Shown one piece after another: positions 50,901 to 62,601 of a DNA stretch of 64,000 nucleotides (position 1 is its first letter; the number at the start of each line of letters is the position of its first letter). The notes beneath the pieces are model-generated. The model worked only from the letters and a program-made list of their open reading frames with translations. It did no database searches and was not told where the DNA came from. The stretch covers positions 1 through 64,000 of the forward strand of contig JAWWNJ010000046.1 in assembly GCA_037176885.1 (NCBI GenBank), read 5' to 3'. The translations under genes were made by a program, and so were the position numbers. The stretch is from Favolaschia claudopus (lineage: Eukaryota; Basidiomycota; Agaricomycetes; Agaricales; Mycenaceae).

Positions 50901-53692
50901 CCGTCGCTTTGAAGACTGACGAGGCGCCTAGCACCCTCGCCAGAGTTTCGCTTTCCAGGATGGCCGACCTCCGACTCTGCCCCATCCATCGCCACAACAA
51001 GGCCGCTCGTCTTCTCCTGCTGCTGGTTCACGCCACGCACTGCGGACATCTAGCATCTCCTTCTTCTTCTCCTCCTCCTCACCACCGCGCGATCACCTCC
51101 ACCACGCCCGAGCTCCGACTCCCTCCCTTTGATCCTCACGCCAAGGTCGGTCACCTCCTCCCGCTCCTCGTTCGCTCCATGCGCTGCTGCCCTTCCTCCC
51201 CACATCGTCCGCGCCGTACCCTTCACCGACTCACACCACAAGAATGAAAGACCATCGAAAAGAATTCAAAACTCACCACTCTCCAAACTCGCCGGATACA
51301 TCTTCACCCATTCACGTAGCCTGTAAAGCGTCAAGCGTTCAGTCAGCACGCGGACGACAAGAAAAAGAATAACCGAAGAAGAATAAGAAAAGAAGACAAG
51401 TGTTCGTGACACCGACAGGCCCGCGCATCGAGACCGAGATCCACTTCGACATCGCCTCCCGACGCACCAGGCGCGAGGATGTCAGCCACTGATCCACAGC
51501 GCCCCATCATCAAAAGAGATCGATACGCAGGAACGACGTGGCTTGATCCTCCGCCGCCTCCAAGTCTCTGCAGCTGCGCACGAGCTCCGTCATCGCTCCT
51601 CGAACCCACTCTCTAACCACAAGGGAGAAACGGAAAAAGATAACCCACCTCGTCGGCCCGCCCAGCCCCCTTCCCTCAGCCCCGACAATCCCTTCCCGGA
51701 TGGACGCGAGGAGGAGGTGTTCGGCGGCGCGTGCGGAGCGGAGGTATTCCTGCGAAGGAGTGAGTAAGGAACGTGTAAGTGAGGAGGAGAAGGTGAAGGG
51801 GAGAAGAGAGAAGAAGGAAGGCGAGTGGAGAGGGAGGAGAAGGGGGTGGGTTTAGTGAGGTAGAGGAGGAAGGAGGAGGAGAAGACGGGGATGAGGGGGA
51901 GGGGAGGAGAAGACAGGGAGAAGGGGAGAAGAGAGAGAACGGGGAGGAGGAGGAGGGAAGGGGAAGAGGAAGAGGGAGGACGAGGTATCGGTACAGGGTA
52001 GGGAAGAGAAAGGAAATGGTAGGGAATGGGAAAAAGTAACGGAGCCACACACCTCATAAACCACCCCAAACCGCCCGAAATCCTCCACCCCCGGCCACAG
52101 CACCTCCTCCGCCTCCATCTCCTTCTCGCTCTTCTTCTTCCCATTTGCGTGCACCGGGCTCACCTATGCGTTACGTCAGTCATTTCAGCGATCTCGAGGT
52201 AACGAAGGGCAGAAGGACAGCACGCTCATCCCACAAGAAAAATGGGATGAGATAGAAGGAGGAAAGGAGGAATACGCACATTCCACCCGACGCCCCGCCC
52301 GAGCCCGAAGAGTATGGGTCCCACGACGCCGCCGAGGGTGGGGGGTGTGTGGCCGGATTCGTTGCTAGAAAAGAGGGGGTGTCAGTGAGTGGAAGGGAGG
52401 AAGAGGAAGAACGATAGAGAGAGCCGCCCGGGTCAAGAACAGCCACGTCAAAGCAGTCCAAGAGCAAGAAGACTCGAAGACACAAGCACACGAACGAGAA
52501 GAAGAATGAATGAAGACAAAACCACACACCTATGCGCGACAAGCTTATTACAAAGCGCAAACAGCGGCAGCAGTATCGGCGCGAGGTAGGGCGCTAGACT
52601 TGGAGGGAGAGAGGTGGGCGACGTGAGGAAGAGGGTGAAGGCTGTCGGGGGGTAGGAGGCGGCTGCGAGGGGAAAAAAATCGAATTAGTTATCAAGCGAG
52701 TAGAGATTGAGACGATGAAGGAAGCACTCACCCGCCTCCTCCTCCCTCCACCTCTCATACCACGCCATACTCAACAACCCCCTTACCTCCCGCCCGCCCT
52801 CGACGCGCACGACCCTTGACAGGCCCCAGCGCAGACACATGGCGAGCTCGTGGGCGGAGGCGAAGCGCGCTTCGTCTGCGAAGCGGGATTCTGCTTGGGG
52901 GGATGGGGTGGTGCCTGCGTAGTGGATTAGATATGTACATAGCCGATAGAAGAAAATGAGAGAAAACGAATGACGATAGAGAAGGGCGGAAGAACCGAAA
53001 GAAGAACGAATGAAGGAAAAAGAAGGAAAGGGAGGAAGAAGCAAAAACGTACCCTCACAAGTCTTCAAAAACGCATTAACAAGCCTCACCACCCCCGCCT
53101 TCCTCACATCCAACGCCAAGCTCGAAAACACAAACGGCGTCGCCACGCCCGTCGCCTCCAGCTGCGCGCACAGCACGGTCACCAGCCGCCCCACATCGGG
53201 CAAGCCCAGGACGGTGTCCCGCGCCGCGGAAAGGAGGCCGTACGACTGGCGCGGTCCCGTAGAGGAGGAGTGCCCTAAAGGCGGCGGCGGGAGAAAGCCG
53301 CCGGGGGAGGAGGGCGTGGGGGGTGCGGTGGCGGACGCCGAGCCAGCCCAGGGGACGTGTGGGTCCGCGGGGAGTATCGTCGGGAGGAAGCCTACCTCCT
53401 GCCCTTGCCCATGCCCCCCTCCTCCCCCACCTCCTCCTTGCCCCGAAGCCAAATTCAGCGACGACGACCGCGGCCTCGCCGCACCACCACTCGGATAGTT
53501 CCCGTCCGCATTATACCCCGCGCCATACCCATACCCCGCATACCCCATCTCGCGATCCCCGACGGTGTGTGCCCTAGTAGCGCCGGTGGAGAGCGGGGGC
53601 AGCGGCGGGTGGTCTTTGTCGTTTTTATTTTTGATGTGCTTGGACTTGGACGGCGTCGACGCCGTGCGCGCGCGTGAGAAGAGCGCTTGCAT
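47960..53692 (-). CDS. Msb1/Mug8-domain cell polarity protein
   Basis: Nine exons on the minus strand: 53053-53692, 52732-52914, 52530-52662, 52280-52364, 52053-52163, 51649-51749, 51277-51320, 49804-50789 and 47960-49750, giving 1357 residues with all phases consistent. The start MQALFSRARTASTPSKSK resembles basidiomycete members of the family. Conserved blocks are ATPFVFSSLALDVRKAGVVR, NESGHTPPTLGGVVGPILFG, RSLTDLKWGEFESLGFGSG, AFGWDTAPVLGPEEVIEESF and LFEEFVPREYRLALA. Yeast Msb1 and fission yeast Mug8 have a RhoGAP-like fold and act in polarised growth and Rho1/Cdc42 signalling; the same role is inferred here. The C-terminal 550 residues are low-complexity, rich in Pro and charged residues, and end in EEEEEEV. 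Introns 5-7 are long (303, 328 and 487 bp). Skipping apparent coding sequence in them is what keeps the frame open. A large antisense frame on the plus strand is a composition artefact. Confidence 0.85.
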
Positions 53693-54960
53693 CGTGTGTA
53701 GTGATTTTTATGCGGAGTGGATTTTGTGTATTTTGTGGGTGATTTTGCTGGGAGGAGGAGGGTCGGATAGTCAGGGTGATGGAGTACGGGGAGAGGACGA
53801 GAAAGACGCACCTTATGCTCCTAGCCCAGCCCAGCCCAGCAGACGTCGGTCGTCGGTCGTCGGCAGTCGGCAAGTCGCCCGTCAGCGGTCAGTCTCCTCT
53901 TCCGTCCTAATCCAATCCTCTCTCGGTCTCTATCGCAATCCACCCTTTCTCTTCTCAGAAGGCACCCCTTGACGCTTGACTGACTAGCGGTAGGTCGGCA
54001 GCGACGGCGAAGGGCGCTAGACGACGAAGACGACGACGGGAAAAGCAGCAAGGAGAGACTTACGTAAGTGATGTGATTCACAGCCACGTTGATCGCCCTT
54101 TTAGTTTTACGCCGCCCGTCCCTGACTGCTTCCGTGACGTCCAGAACGCCGACGAGCATGCTGTCTGCCTGTCTTCGTCGACCCTGCAGTCGCCTTGCAG
54201 ATCTACCATATACAGAGGAAATGAGCAGCTAAATTGACACGATGAATGGTGTTTCTGTCTTCGAATCAGCCACGCCGACTTCGAATTGGTGGTTTTTTCT
54301 GTCTGCGAGCTCTCAAAATCCGAGCTCCATGTCCTGCCTGCATACTGTCGTCAAAACCATCCCATCCTCCCTCCATCCTGCTCTCATCCCACCCCCTTTG
54401 CTCAAAATTTTCCTTGCCTTGGCGACAACGTCGTTGATGACGACGATGTATTTGCGCATCACCGCTGTCCCCGTCGTCCCAACGCCACATGCATCACCCC
54501 CTCAGGCGCTTTCGGGACCGCAACGCCGACTTCCCTTGCAAAATGGTTTCCCCTCAAAAGAAATCATCCTATTATAATCCATCTTCTCGAGCGTGTCGTA
54601 TCAACCGTGATATCTCACCTCCCGCTATAATCTTTGTTCGATCTCAAGCTCCCTGCTGTTTTTTTGACCGAATCCGGGATATCTGTGATTAACTCCGATT
54701 ACAACTCCGCGAACGCGTTCCATCCCGCTTGTTCATCGTTCATCTAAGCTGCTATATATCGACATCAAAACATCAAGAAACGATCAGACCCATCTTACAC
54801 TGCTACTAGTACTGTCCACTGCCAAACCCACCACAAGCTCCTCCTCCACATCTAAACTCAATCTTCGGAAACGGCTTCTTGTTTCCTTCACTTCACGAGC
54901 GCTAGCCAACCAACCAACCTCAACAAATTCAAAATCCGCTAGCTTGGGCAAAAAATAAAT
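53693..54960. other. Intergenic: Msb1 upstream region and repeats
   Basis: 53693-54170 is the pyrimidine-rich, intron-like leader and promoter side of the Msb1-like gene. From about 54240, CGTTCATCTAAGCTGCTATA and similar phrases belong to the T-arm repeat family found to the right. No gene is recognised. Confidence 0.5.
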
Positions 54961-54974
54961 AGATATTCCGACCT

Positions 54975-55105
54975 CAAGGCCTGACCCCGACTCGAACGGG
55001 GTTATGCTGCTCAAATAGGGACGATGAGGACTCGAATCTAGTGCAGCTGCGGACCGCCCGCGATCAAGCCTTCTTGTCTACCACCACGAACGGATCCATC
55101 TGTGG
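54975..55105 (-). repeat. Dispersed repeat with tRNA-like T arm (copy S5)
   Basis: Read on the minus strand: GGCTTGATCGCGGGCGGTCC, a variable middle, then AACCCCGTTCGAGTCGGGGT. The last block is a 5-bp stem (CCCCG/CGGGG) closing the 7-nt loop TTCGAGT, the exact form of a tRNA T arm, with a GTTCGAGTC B box. A T-rich tract and GAATTTGTTGAGGTTGGTTG follow. Confidence 0.65.
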
Positions 55106-55324
55106 TACACCCCGACTCGTTCCGCTCGTTCATCTATCTAACCTGCTATCAACATCAAGCAACCCCAACACTGCGATCCTGATCTGTTTCTCTTTCGCAG
55201 TTTCTCTTTCGCAGTTTCCCTTTCGGAATCCTTCTACCAACGCCATCCAATCAACCAACCTCGACGAATTCAAATTCAAATGCAACTGCCTCTTGACACA
55301 AAAATCTATCTGCACGCCGCTCTA

Positions 55325-55430
55325 CGACCTGACCCCCGAGTCGAACGGGGTTCTGCTGCTGGATATCGTGGATCCAATGAACTAGTACAGCCTGCGGACC
55401 GTCCGCAATCAAGCCTTCTTGTTGGGGTCC
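55325..55430 (-). repeat. Dispersed repeat with tRNA-like T arm (copy S6)
   Basis: The same block order as S5 on the minus strand, with the perfect T-arm-like hairpin ACCCCGTTCGACTCGGGGGT. Flanked by the head sequence GAACGAGCGG... and the tail GAATTCGTCGAGGTTGGTTG. Confidence 0.65.
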
Positions 55431-55812
55431 CGTCCCGCTCGTTCATCCAAACTGTTGTATAAACGATCAAAACACCGTCTACTACCATGATCCTTGTCTT
55501 TCACTTACCCTTCTCTCTCCGCCTCTAAGAATAAAGCAGACCCAAACCATATCCCCCTCGTCTCGATCCTCTTCTCCCTCCACTCAAACTAAACAAAATC
55601 TCAATCTTTCATTCCTTCCTAGATATCATCGCTATCCACGCCCATTCATCCTCAAAATCAGCATCCATTCCAAACCCATCCAAACTCACCCAACCCCCTC
55701 CGCTATCTGAACTGTCATCCATCCTCGACCTCGCCTTCTTTCTTCAATCCTTCACCGGCACGAATCCGAATTCAACCCCCCCCCAAAAAAAAACCCAGTG
55801 CAGTACATCTTC

Positions 55813-55930
55813 ACGACTTGACCCCCGACTCGAACGAGGTGCTGCTGCATAACACTCTGTCAAACACAATCCAGTGCAGCTGCGGGCCGCCCGCAATCAA
55901 GTCTTCTTCTATCGGCGTGTTTCTTTCGTC
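55813..55930 (-). repeat. Dispersed repeat with tRNA-like T arm (copy S7)
   Basis: Minus-strand copy with CTCGTTCGAGTCGGGGGTCA, where one base of the stem has changed, and GCGGGCGGCCCGCAGCTGCA upstream. Confidence 0.65.
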
Positions 55931-56229
55931 GTGAACGAATCCATCTCGATTGATTTCGCGTTCATCCAACCTGCCATCAAATCCTTGTCGACACGTTCGC
56001 AACGCTATTTTGCAGTGCGATGCTTGCCTTTCAGTTGCTCTTCTCTGAAACTCTGTCCGCCGCCTACATAGGATAAGTAGTACTTGAGGGCGGCGCTTGT
56101 CTCCCTCAGCTTGAACCTCATCAAAGCCCGACACCTTTCCTTTCAATTCCTTTCCTAAAGCTCGCACATATCTACTCGAATTCATCTTCACAAATCTCTC
56201 TTCCACCGCATCAACAAGTTCCAACTCAA

Positions 56230-57580
56230 TAAAATAGTATTATTACCGCCAGCGCCTTTCAACCTCCACTCCATCCCATCTTTCCTTCTCCGCAAACCCA
56301 ATGACAAGTTTAAATTCGTTCGTGACGTAAGAGAGTGAATCCTGAATCTTTTCGGTTTCAGGCTGGACACTGTTGTAAACGGTTACGTATATGACTTGGA
56401 TTAGGCCTCTCTGAGGCGGGTGGCTGAACCTGTGGGAGTTCACGGAACAACTTTGTGGTACTATGGTACATATGTTACCGGTATTCTCAATCCAAAAAAG
56501 TTCCATCCAGGTTCATATGACATAGACTGAAATCCGAGCAATGTTGCACTCAGTTTTAAAAGAAAGGGGGCCTAACTCAAACAAAACCATCATTCGTGTG
56601 GTGCTCAACAGACGGCGCTAAGGGAAGAAACAGGTGCATTTGGAAAGCAAGGTAGAGGCTGAGCAAGATGTATTGTTGGTGAACTAAACGAAGGGCCGAA
56701 GCCTGGCTTATGAACCCAGACGCGAACCCACCGTCTCGCTGTTGAATTTATGGCTCGACCCAGCTGCAAATGGCCGACACGCAAACCCGACGCGAACGTG
56801 TCTGATGGAAGGGGGGAAGCAATACTTCGTCTGCCGACAGACCCTGCTCCAGAAAGCAATTTGCTTTAAGCAAAGTATGGTATCAGATAGATACCGCTCC
56901 GAAACGGCTACGACGCACTCATGGGTGAAAAGGGTCTCGAACCCAGAATCGAAAGCTGAGGGAAGTTATGCTAGAGAGTTATAGCCGTTTCGAGCCGAAA
57001 GAGCGGTCGAAAGGTGGTGCAACAGCGACAGGGACAGAATGTAGCGACCGCCGACACAAAGTTCAAACACGCAGCAACGTCCAGAGGACCGTAGATTTTT
57101 ATACACAAGTAGACAGAAGACTGTTGATAACGTGGTCCAGAGAAAGACGAGACACAGGAGGCTTAAGACTGACTGAGACGGAGAGGGTGCATAACCTCGC
57201 AGAAGAGGAAAACACTTACGGTCTATTATGGACCGCGGTCCGATGGGATAGCGATGGGATCAGAATCAGATGCGAGGGTGTCACTAGGGTGTCGGACCAA
57301 GAGCGGACAAAGCAATAATGACAAACCTGCCATGGCAGTAAACAGTCAAAGAATGAGAAACAAGGTTCACAGAACCTCGCAGACAGAGGAGCTTGTGAAC
57401 AGACTTTAGAGCCCACTGCAGCTAACAACAGACACTATGGAATTCGAACCAGATCTTGGATCCATAGATATGACCAATCAAAAATGACTAAATGTTGTTT
57501 GTCCTTGTAGACGATTTTGGGCCAGAACCCATCTTCTCCCATGCGTAAATAGCTAAACCTAAAGGTTCAGCCAATTACAC
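56230..57580. other. Unclassified non-coding segment
   Basis: Between the two groups of T-arm repeats. It includes GGGTCTC and GAATTCGAACCAGATCTTGG, but no gene, long terminal repeat pair or conserved element could be defined. Frames are at most 116 codons without motifs. Confidence 0.45.
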
Positions 57581-57584
57581 ACGA

Positions 57585-57720
57585 AGAAGGTTTTATTGCG
57601 GATGGCCCGCAGTTGCATTGGATTATTTGTGACAGAACAGAGTGTGGTCTGCGGCCCACCCCGTTCGGGTCGGGGGTCGAGTCATAAATCATAACTGCAT
57701 GACGCAGAGGATTCTTTTTC
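57585..57720 (+). repeat. Dispersed repeat with tRNA-like T arm (copy S2)
   Basis: Plus-strand copy: GCGGATGGCCCGCAGTTGC..., then CACCCCGTTCGGGTCGGGGG. The loop A is changed to G relative to other copies. Confidence 0.6.
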
Positions 57721-57844
57721 TTGGCGAGGGGGAGTTGAATTGTTGGCTAGCGCCGGTAGAAGGATTTTGAGAGGAAAACTGCGAAAGATTACTAATCCCC
57801 GTGCTGAATTTGCTTGAGACAATACTGAGAACGACAACGAAACA

Positions 57845-57960
57845 CAGGGCCTGATTGCGAATGACCTGCAGGCTGCACTAGATCGTCTCGTCGTCGGTGT
57901 TGAAGCAGCAGCACCCCGTTCGAGGCGGGGTCAAGTCGTGACGAGAGTTCTTTTTTGCTT
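57845..57960 (+). repeat. Dispersed repeat with tRNA-like T arm (copy S3)
   Basis: Plus-strand copy with ATTGCGAATGACCTGCAGGC and the hairpin CACCCCGTTCGAGGCGGGGT. A GGGAGTTGAATTCG block follows. Confidence 0.6.
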
Positions 57961-58104
57961 TGTAACTTTCGTTTGGGGGAGTTGAATTCGCGTACGCTGC
58001 TGAAGGGATTTTGAAGGCACTTGCGAGAGACAAGGATCGATCGCCGTTTGACCCTAGCTTAGATGAACGATGGTGGATGAACGAGCGGAGCGAATCGGAG
58101 TTGA

Positions 58105-58225
58105 TCACAGATGGATTCGTTCGCGACGAAAGGAGACTTGATTGTGGATGGCCCGCAGCTGCCCAAGCTCATTTCGTCGGTTTCAGCAGTACAACCCCGT
58201 TCGAGTCGGGGGTCAGGCATTGCGA
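58105..58225 (+). repeat. Dispersed repeat with tRNA-like T arm (copy S4)
   Basis: Plus-strand copy preceded by the head GATGAACGAGCGGAGCGAAT and CAGATGGATTCGTTCGCGAC. It contains GTGGATGGCCCGCAGCTGC and the perfect hairpin ACCCCGTTCGAGTCGGGGGT, and ends in a long T tract (about 58238-58260), as expected for a pol III-derived retroposon. Confidence 0.65.
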
Positions 58226-58260
58226 TCGTATTGCATAGCTTTTTTTTTTGTCTTTTTCTT

Positions 58261-58986
58261 TTCGCCTCGGTTGGATAGCGGGTGAAAGGGGAAGGGAAGG
58301 GAGGGAAGAAAGGCATGCGCTGCCGATTCAGTCGAACGAGTTGCGAGATACATATTTCGACAATGAACTACTTTTTCCTTGTCTTGCCAATGCATCATCT
58401 CTCTCAACCCCTGATCTGTCTGCTCACTCGATCAATCGTCTCCTTGTTCGATTTCAGGCTCCTGCTGTCCCGAACGATTGAATCCATCTGTGATTAATTA
58501 ACTCTAAATTCGAATCCAACTGTACAAGCGTTCCTTCACGCTCGTTCATCCCTCATCCTAGCTGGTATCAAATCCTGTCGAAACAATCACATCGCCATTG
58601 ACCCTCGCGATCCCTATCTCTTTCTCTTTCGCTCACCGTTTCCTTCTCACCCGAATCCACGTAGCGCCACATCAATCTGATCATAAGAGGAAATAAATCA
58701 GACGATGAAAGTGGACGCTAATCATTCCACGCGCAAGACAAACAAGACGGTATATACACAAGCTCGGACCTATATCGTTACGGGTCGCACTGCGGGATTG
58801 ATCAGGGGGGAACATGGGATGAAGTGATGATCATGGAACAACGAATAGGTAAATCAAGCGAAGTCAAGTAAATTTCAATTGAGGAGCAGTAGAATTTGTG
58901 CGGCTATCGAGCATTGAATTTATCTGCATGCATGATTGAGAGTTGAGAAATGGAGCGCAAGGAAAAACACACCAGAAAAAAAGAAA
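58261..58986. other. Intergenic, repeat remnants
   Basis: It holds another head-type fragment of the T-arm repeat (about 58530-58570, CGTTCCTTCACGCTCGTTCA) and the 3' flank of F-box/LRR protein B. No gene is recognised. Confidence 0.5.
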
Positions 58987-60637
58987 CTAAAGCGGCCCCC
59001 AACCCTGTTCCTCTTGTCGAGCTGCCACAAAGTGTGGAATCTGGGTTACAACCTCCCTCCAAAGTCGATTGCGTTCGTGTGCAAGATGGTCGCGTTCCTC
59101 CTCGCTGACCTCTCGGTAACCCGTGTCGATCTTCTTCAACCTGGGAAACAAAGCCGAGAGATACCTGGCTACGGGTATCGCTTCCGAAATTGGAGAAAAT
59201 CCAACGTGCCAATAAGAGAGATCGACACCACAGATGCGCACGGGCCCACTTGGAGGCATTTCGGTCCCATTGACCTGGAGCGTCAAGGACAACATTCTGG
59301 AGCAGTTTTTGGCGAGGGACGCTACGGAGCGAAGGGTCATTTGAGGCTCAGCCCGTCCAATCGCAACATCCATTGCTATCAATCTGAGATGCTCCAAGTC
59401 TGGCCAAAAGGAGGTCAGGTCGGCGAACGTATCATCGGCTAGAGAGAGAGTCATCGCGGAGATTGTGAGAGTCTTCAGAGCACGAAAAACAGTCAGCTTG
59501 TGTAACAAGCTCTTGGTGACTCTATATCTTTCCTGATCTGCGTGCGAGGATCCAGCTCGCACGCTTCGGAGGATGAGCGATTGAAGGGTTTTGTGTCCGC
59601 AAGTCCTGGTCAATACATCATAGAGTTGTTGTATCGCGACGGTGGTCGGATTCGACGAAAAATCGAGGGCCAGGGAAATAAGGGAAGCATTGGAACAATG
59701 TTCCATGAGTGCTGTCGCAGACCAGATCTCTACGACGGAGATAGAGAGATTGCGAAGGTGCGGGAAGAGCGGCGAGGAGGTGAACTGAAGGGAAGACATA
59801 TCATTGGAAACGGAATATAGTTGCATGTCTGTCAAAGTGGATAGCTGACCCAGGTGCATCAGAATGAGCGAGTTACATTCCCCATCCTCCATGGAAAGCT
59901 TTACAAGGCTGCGCAATCCGGACAAGAATAGAGGCACCGTATGGCTTGAGGCTCCGGACGCCGGAGTCCAGGAAATAGTAAGATATTTCACGTTCGGGCA
60001 GGAATTGGGAAGCGTGGACAAGAGGGAAGCAGCGGTTGAATTTCTACCACATGAGAACCATAATCTGTGCAAGCTGGGAGGAAAGAATGTCCGGAGCGAT
60101 GCAATGTTTGGTAATTCGGGCATTGCTGGGTGGAGGCAGGTGAAGGAGCGAAGACATGGGAAGATGAAAGCGAGTGGAGAACAAGCACTCAGTATGGGGA
60201 AGATATTTGAAACCCGCACCCAGGACGCTCGAGTGAGGGCGAACCTCTTCACCCACGGAGCATAGACGTTTGCTCTATCCCAGTCTGTGGCAATTACGGG
60301 GCGCAGCAATCTCTGCATAAATCGGTCAGATGCGAGGCGATGGTGATGCCACTGGGATGCAAAAGGCTCGAGCCGAGCTTACCCATTGCCTGCTATTTCC
60401 AAACGCTGGAGGTTCCAACAAGTTGGTAGGCAGAAGTCGTAAAAATGGATCCAAGGACGACTGGTGTTCCCATAGAGAGGCGAGCGCTGGGCCCATCCAA
60501 ATCCTACAACTCCTCGAAAGCGCGGCTAGAGTGGACGCCGACTGGTCGGTCGCGGAAGGGGCTTCAAGGTCGATGCCATAGTCAATATTTTCGCAGATGA
60601 GCTGGAGGATCTCGAGGATCTGGAGGCAGCGGTGCAT
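58987..60637 (-). CDS. F-box/leucine-rich protein B
   Basis: Two exons on the minus strand: 60383-60637 and 58987-60312, encoding 526 residues. It is a clear paralogue of F-box/LRR protein A: same start (MHRCLQILEILQLICENIDY), intron at the same place after RQW (QW in protein A), same second-exon opening (RLLRPVIATDWDRANVYAPW), and same ending (QIPHFVAARQEEQGWGPL versus EVPEFVAAREEEHPRDPL). The F-box-like N-terminus contains LAALSRSCRIWMGPALASLW. The body is leucine-rich (LGQLSTLTDMQLYS, FRALKTLTISA). It presumably acts as an SCF substrate receptor; the target is unknown. A perfect 16-bp palindrome lies 46 nt upstream of the start. Confidence 0.82.
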
Positions 60638-61519
60638 CACACGTAGCAGACGAAGACTGACGAAGACAAAAGAAAACGCGATGTGTGACATGTCACACCG
60701 AGTCACCGACCTATTGCCGGGTTGCTCGGCATGTTCATCGTCTTGGGGAACCTTTGGAAGGAGTGTTCAAGAAAGTCCTTGATCGTTAACAAAATACGAG
60801 CATCGGAGGTTCAGTCTCTTGTTGGGAGCGTTTGCGTAGCGTGAGCTTCCCACCTTCAATCGAAGAAGACTCGAACGGTTTCTTAATTCCAGAATCCACA
60901 CTGGGCCACTGGCAGAGCCACTGCGAATTTCAATTCCAAAGCCATACGGTATCGCCGGATTGGTGAAGTCAGTGTTCCAGATACAGTATGATACCGTATA
61001 ATACAGCTCGCAGCACGCTTTACGAACGAACTCTGAGGCTGGAATTCCGGCCAAGTTTGGGCCAAGTCGTTGGTAAGTTACGTCAAAAGCAATCTTCAAC
61101 TTGAACGCGAGCCACTTCAAGTTCCTAAATTCTACTTGTTTCGGTCTGGAGATCGCCCAAGGGGACTCAAAGAGACCTTACCTTTATCCGACTCACGAGT
61201 CGAGCGGGTAGGAAACAGCCATAGTTGGCCGAACTTGGACGCGGACGCATACCACTGATGAAGATTCCGCACACGATACTGTTTCAATGATGGAAAGAGA
61301 TGAGCGAGACGAAGCGCGTAATGAACGCCACGAGGACGATCTTCGAATTCGGAAGGTCCGTGGTGGATGCTGTAACAGACGAGATAGCGATTCATGGGAC
61401 AGCCTTTTGCTAGAACAGTCTCGGGCTCGACAGATTCTTGTCGCCCAAGAATCGTCAGATTTCGAACAAGTGCATTGTATACACAAGGCTATCAAACACA
61501 ATACAATCCATCTTTTGGC
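60638..61519. other. Intergenic, contains duplicated fragment
   Basis: Apart from the palindrome above, the stretch 61270-61390 (minus strand) is homologous to 28790-28890 downstream of the first EF1-beta gene. No complete gene is recognised. Confidence 0.5.
60683..60698. promoter_or_regulatory. Palindrome GTGTGACATGTCACAC
   Basis: A perfect 16-bp palindrome in the leader or promoter of F-box/LRR protein B, with TGACA/TGTCA half-sites back to back. A related imperfect copy (GTGACTTGTCAC, 47506-47517) sits in the same place upstream of paralogue A. Preservation in both suggests a dimeric transcription-factor site; TGTCA is the half-site used by TALE homeodomain proteins, but the binder is not known. 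Confidence 0.5.
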
Positions 61520-62601
61520 TCACAGTTCTATCGCCAATGAGATACCGCTCTAATTCGGGAGTCGGGATAACACACGTACTCTGCATAGCCTGGACATCCG
61601 TGCTCTGGACGTAATCTTCGAACTCGCAAATCTGCTCCTGCAGTTCGTCGGTAGAGACTTTCTCGTCCTCTGTGCAACAGACAAAAAACAATTAGCAGGT
61701 TGTAAGACGCAGGAACATGAGGGACGTGCCGACGACGAGAGTGATCTGGAGGAGCGTGGGGGTGAACGGAGAAGATAGAGATGTAGTACAGTTTTGTACT
61801 TACCTGGAGCTTCTTGATTCCTGGATATCAGATCAGAACAATCCACCATCCATGTAAAGAGAAAGAGGATCAACGTACCATACCCGATAGCGACGAGCTT
61901 GCTGAGCCCCCACAACAGCCCTTCCTTCTCGATAGACCTGACGCATTTCTCGAGAGCCTCCATATCGGTCTCGTCGTCCCAGGGTTTTACATCGAGAGTG
62001 ACGACAGACTACAAGCACCCAGGTAAAAAAACCTCTCAAGGCAGGAGTGGTGATATGACTCACCTTAGCCACAGGCTTAGGCTTCCCAGCCTTCTTCTTA
62101 TTGTACTCCGCAACACGCTCGGCCTTGAGCTGCTCTGCCGCAGCGTCGTCCGCTTCGTCGTCGCTGCCGAAGAGGTCCACTTCGTCGTCGTCGTCATCCG
62201 CAGCGGCGGCAGCTGGAGCTCCACCACCGAGGAAAGCTTCGCCCGCGGCGCTGGAGCCAGAGAGCGAGCCAAACTCGGAGGTGTACGACTGGATGTGGGT
62301 GTACCACCTGGCGACGTGCGGATGCGCGTCCGGCTTCGGTGCCGATGCGATCGCTTTGAAAACAGTTACGTCGGCCTGGGAGGCGGTGTATCTGCAGAAT
62401 ATATGCGCATCAGACACGATCGGGATGGTTTAGAACGATAGAAAAAAATTGAAAAAAGATAGCAAAATTTGTCGGCGTTCGTGTGCCGCTTTCGCATTCT
62501 TGGATACACGGACCCTAGAGAGGGATGTACTGATGTTATACTAACCCTTCGACGTAGGACCTGGTAGCAAGGTGCTGTTCGAGCTTGGTGAGGTCGGCCA
62601 T
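61520..62601 (-). CDS. EFB1: Translation elongation factor 1-beta, second copy
   Basis: Seven exons on the minus strand: 62546-62601, 62064-62391, 61879-62008, 61804-61820, 61730-61745, 61580-61669 and 61520-61527, giving 214 residues. Exon lengths are identical to the first copy. Only a few residues differ ([12 protein letters not shown] here, [12 protein letters not shown] there; AAGEAF versus AAGKAF), while introns differ more. All functional parts are intact, including DLFGSDDE and the AMQKL end, so both genes look functional. The intron after exon 5 again requires a GC donor. The last intron has diverged completely but still splices to CTG TGA. It is inverted relative to copy 1 and divergent from a broken F-box gene. 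Confidence 0.95.

Noticed and set aside
50790..51276. Extra exons between LES and AKTTGPRRG
   Set aside because: All tested joins broke the frame. A single 487-bp intron joins the flanking exons in phase.
51321..51648. Suspected frameshift in the Msb1-like gene
   Set aside because: The apparent exon EWVRGAMTELV... dead-ends, but splicing GGPTR directly to LREWVKMYPAS keeps the frame and matches family order, so the stretch is an intron.
56560..57560. LTR retrotransposon remnant
   Set aside because: No long direct repeats, primer-binding site or polyprotein motif could be identified.
54975..58225. Functional tRNA genes at the T-arm hairpins
   Set aside because: Only the T arm is tRNA-like. 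No acceptor stem, D arm or anticodon arm could be paired around it.
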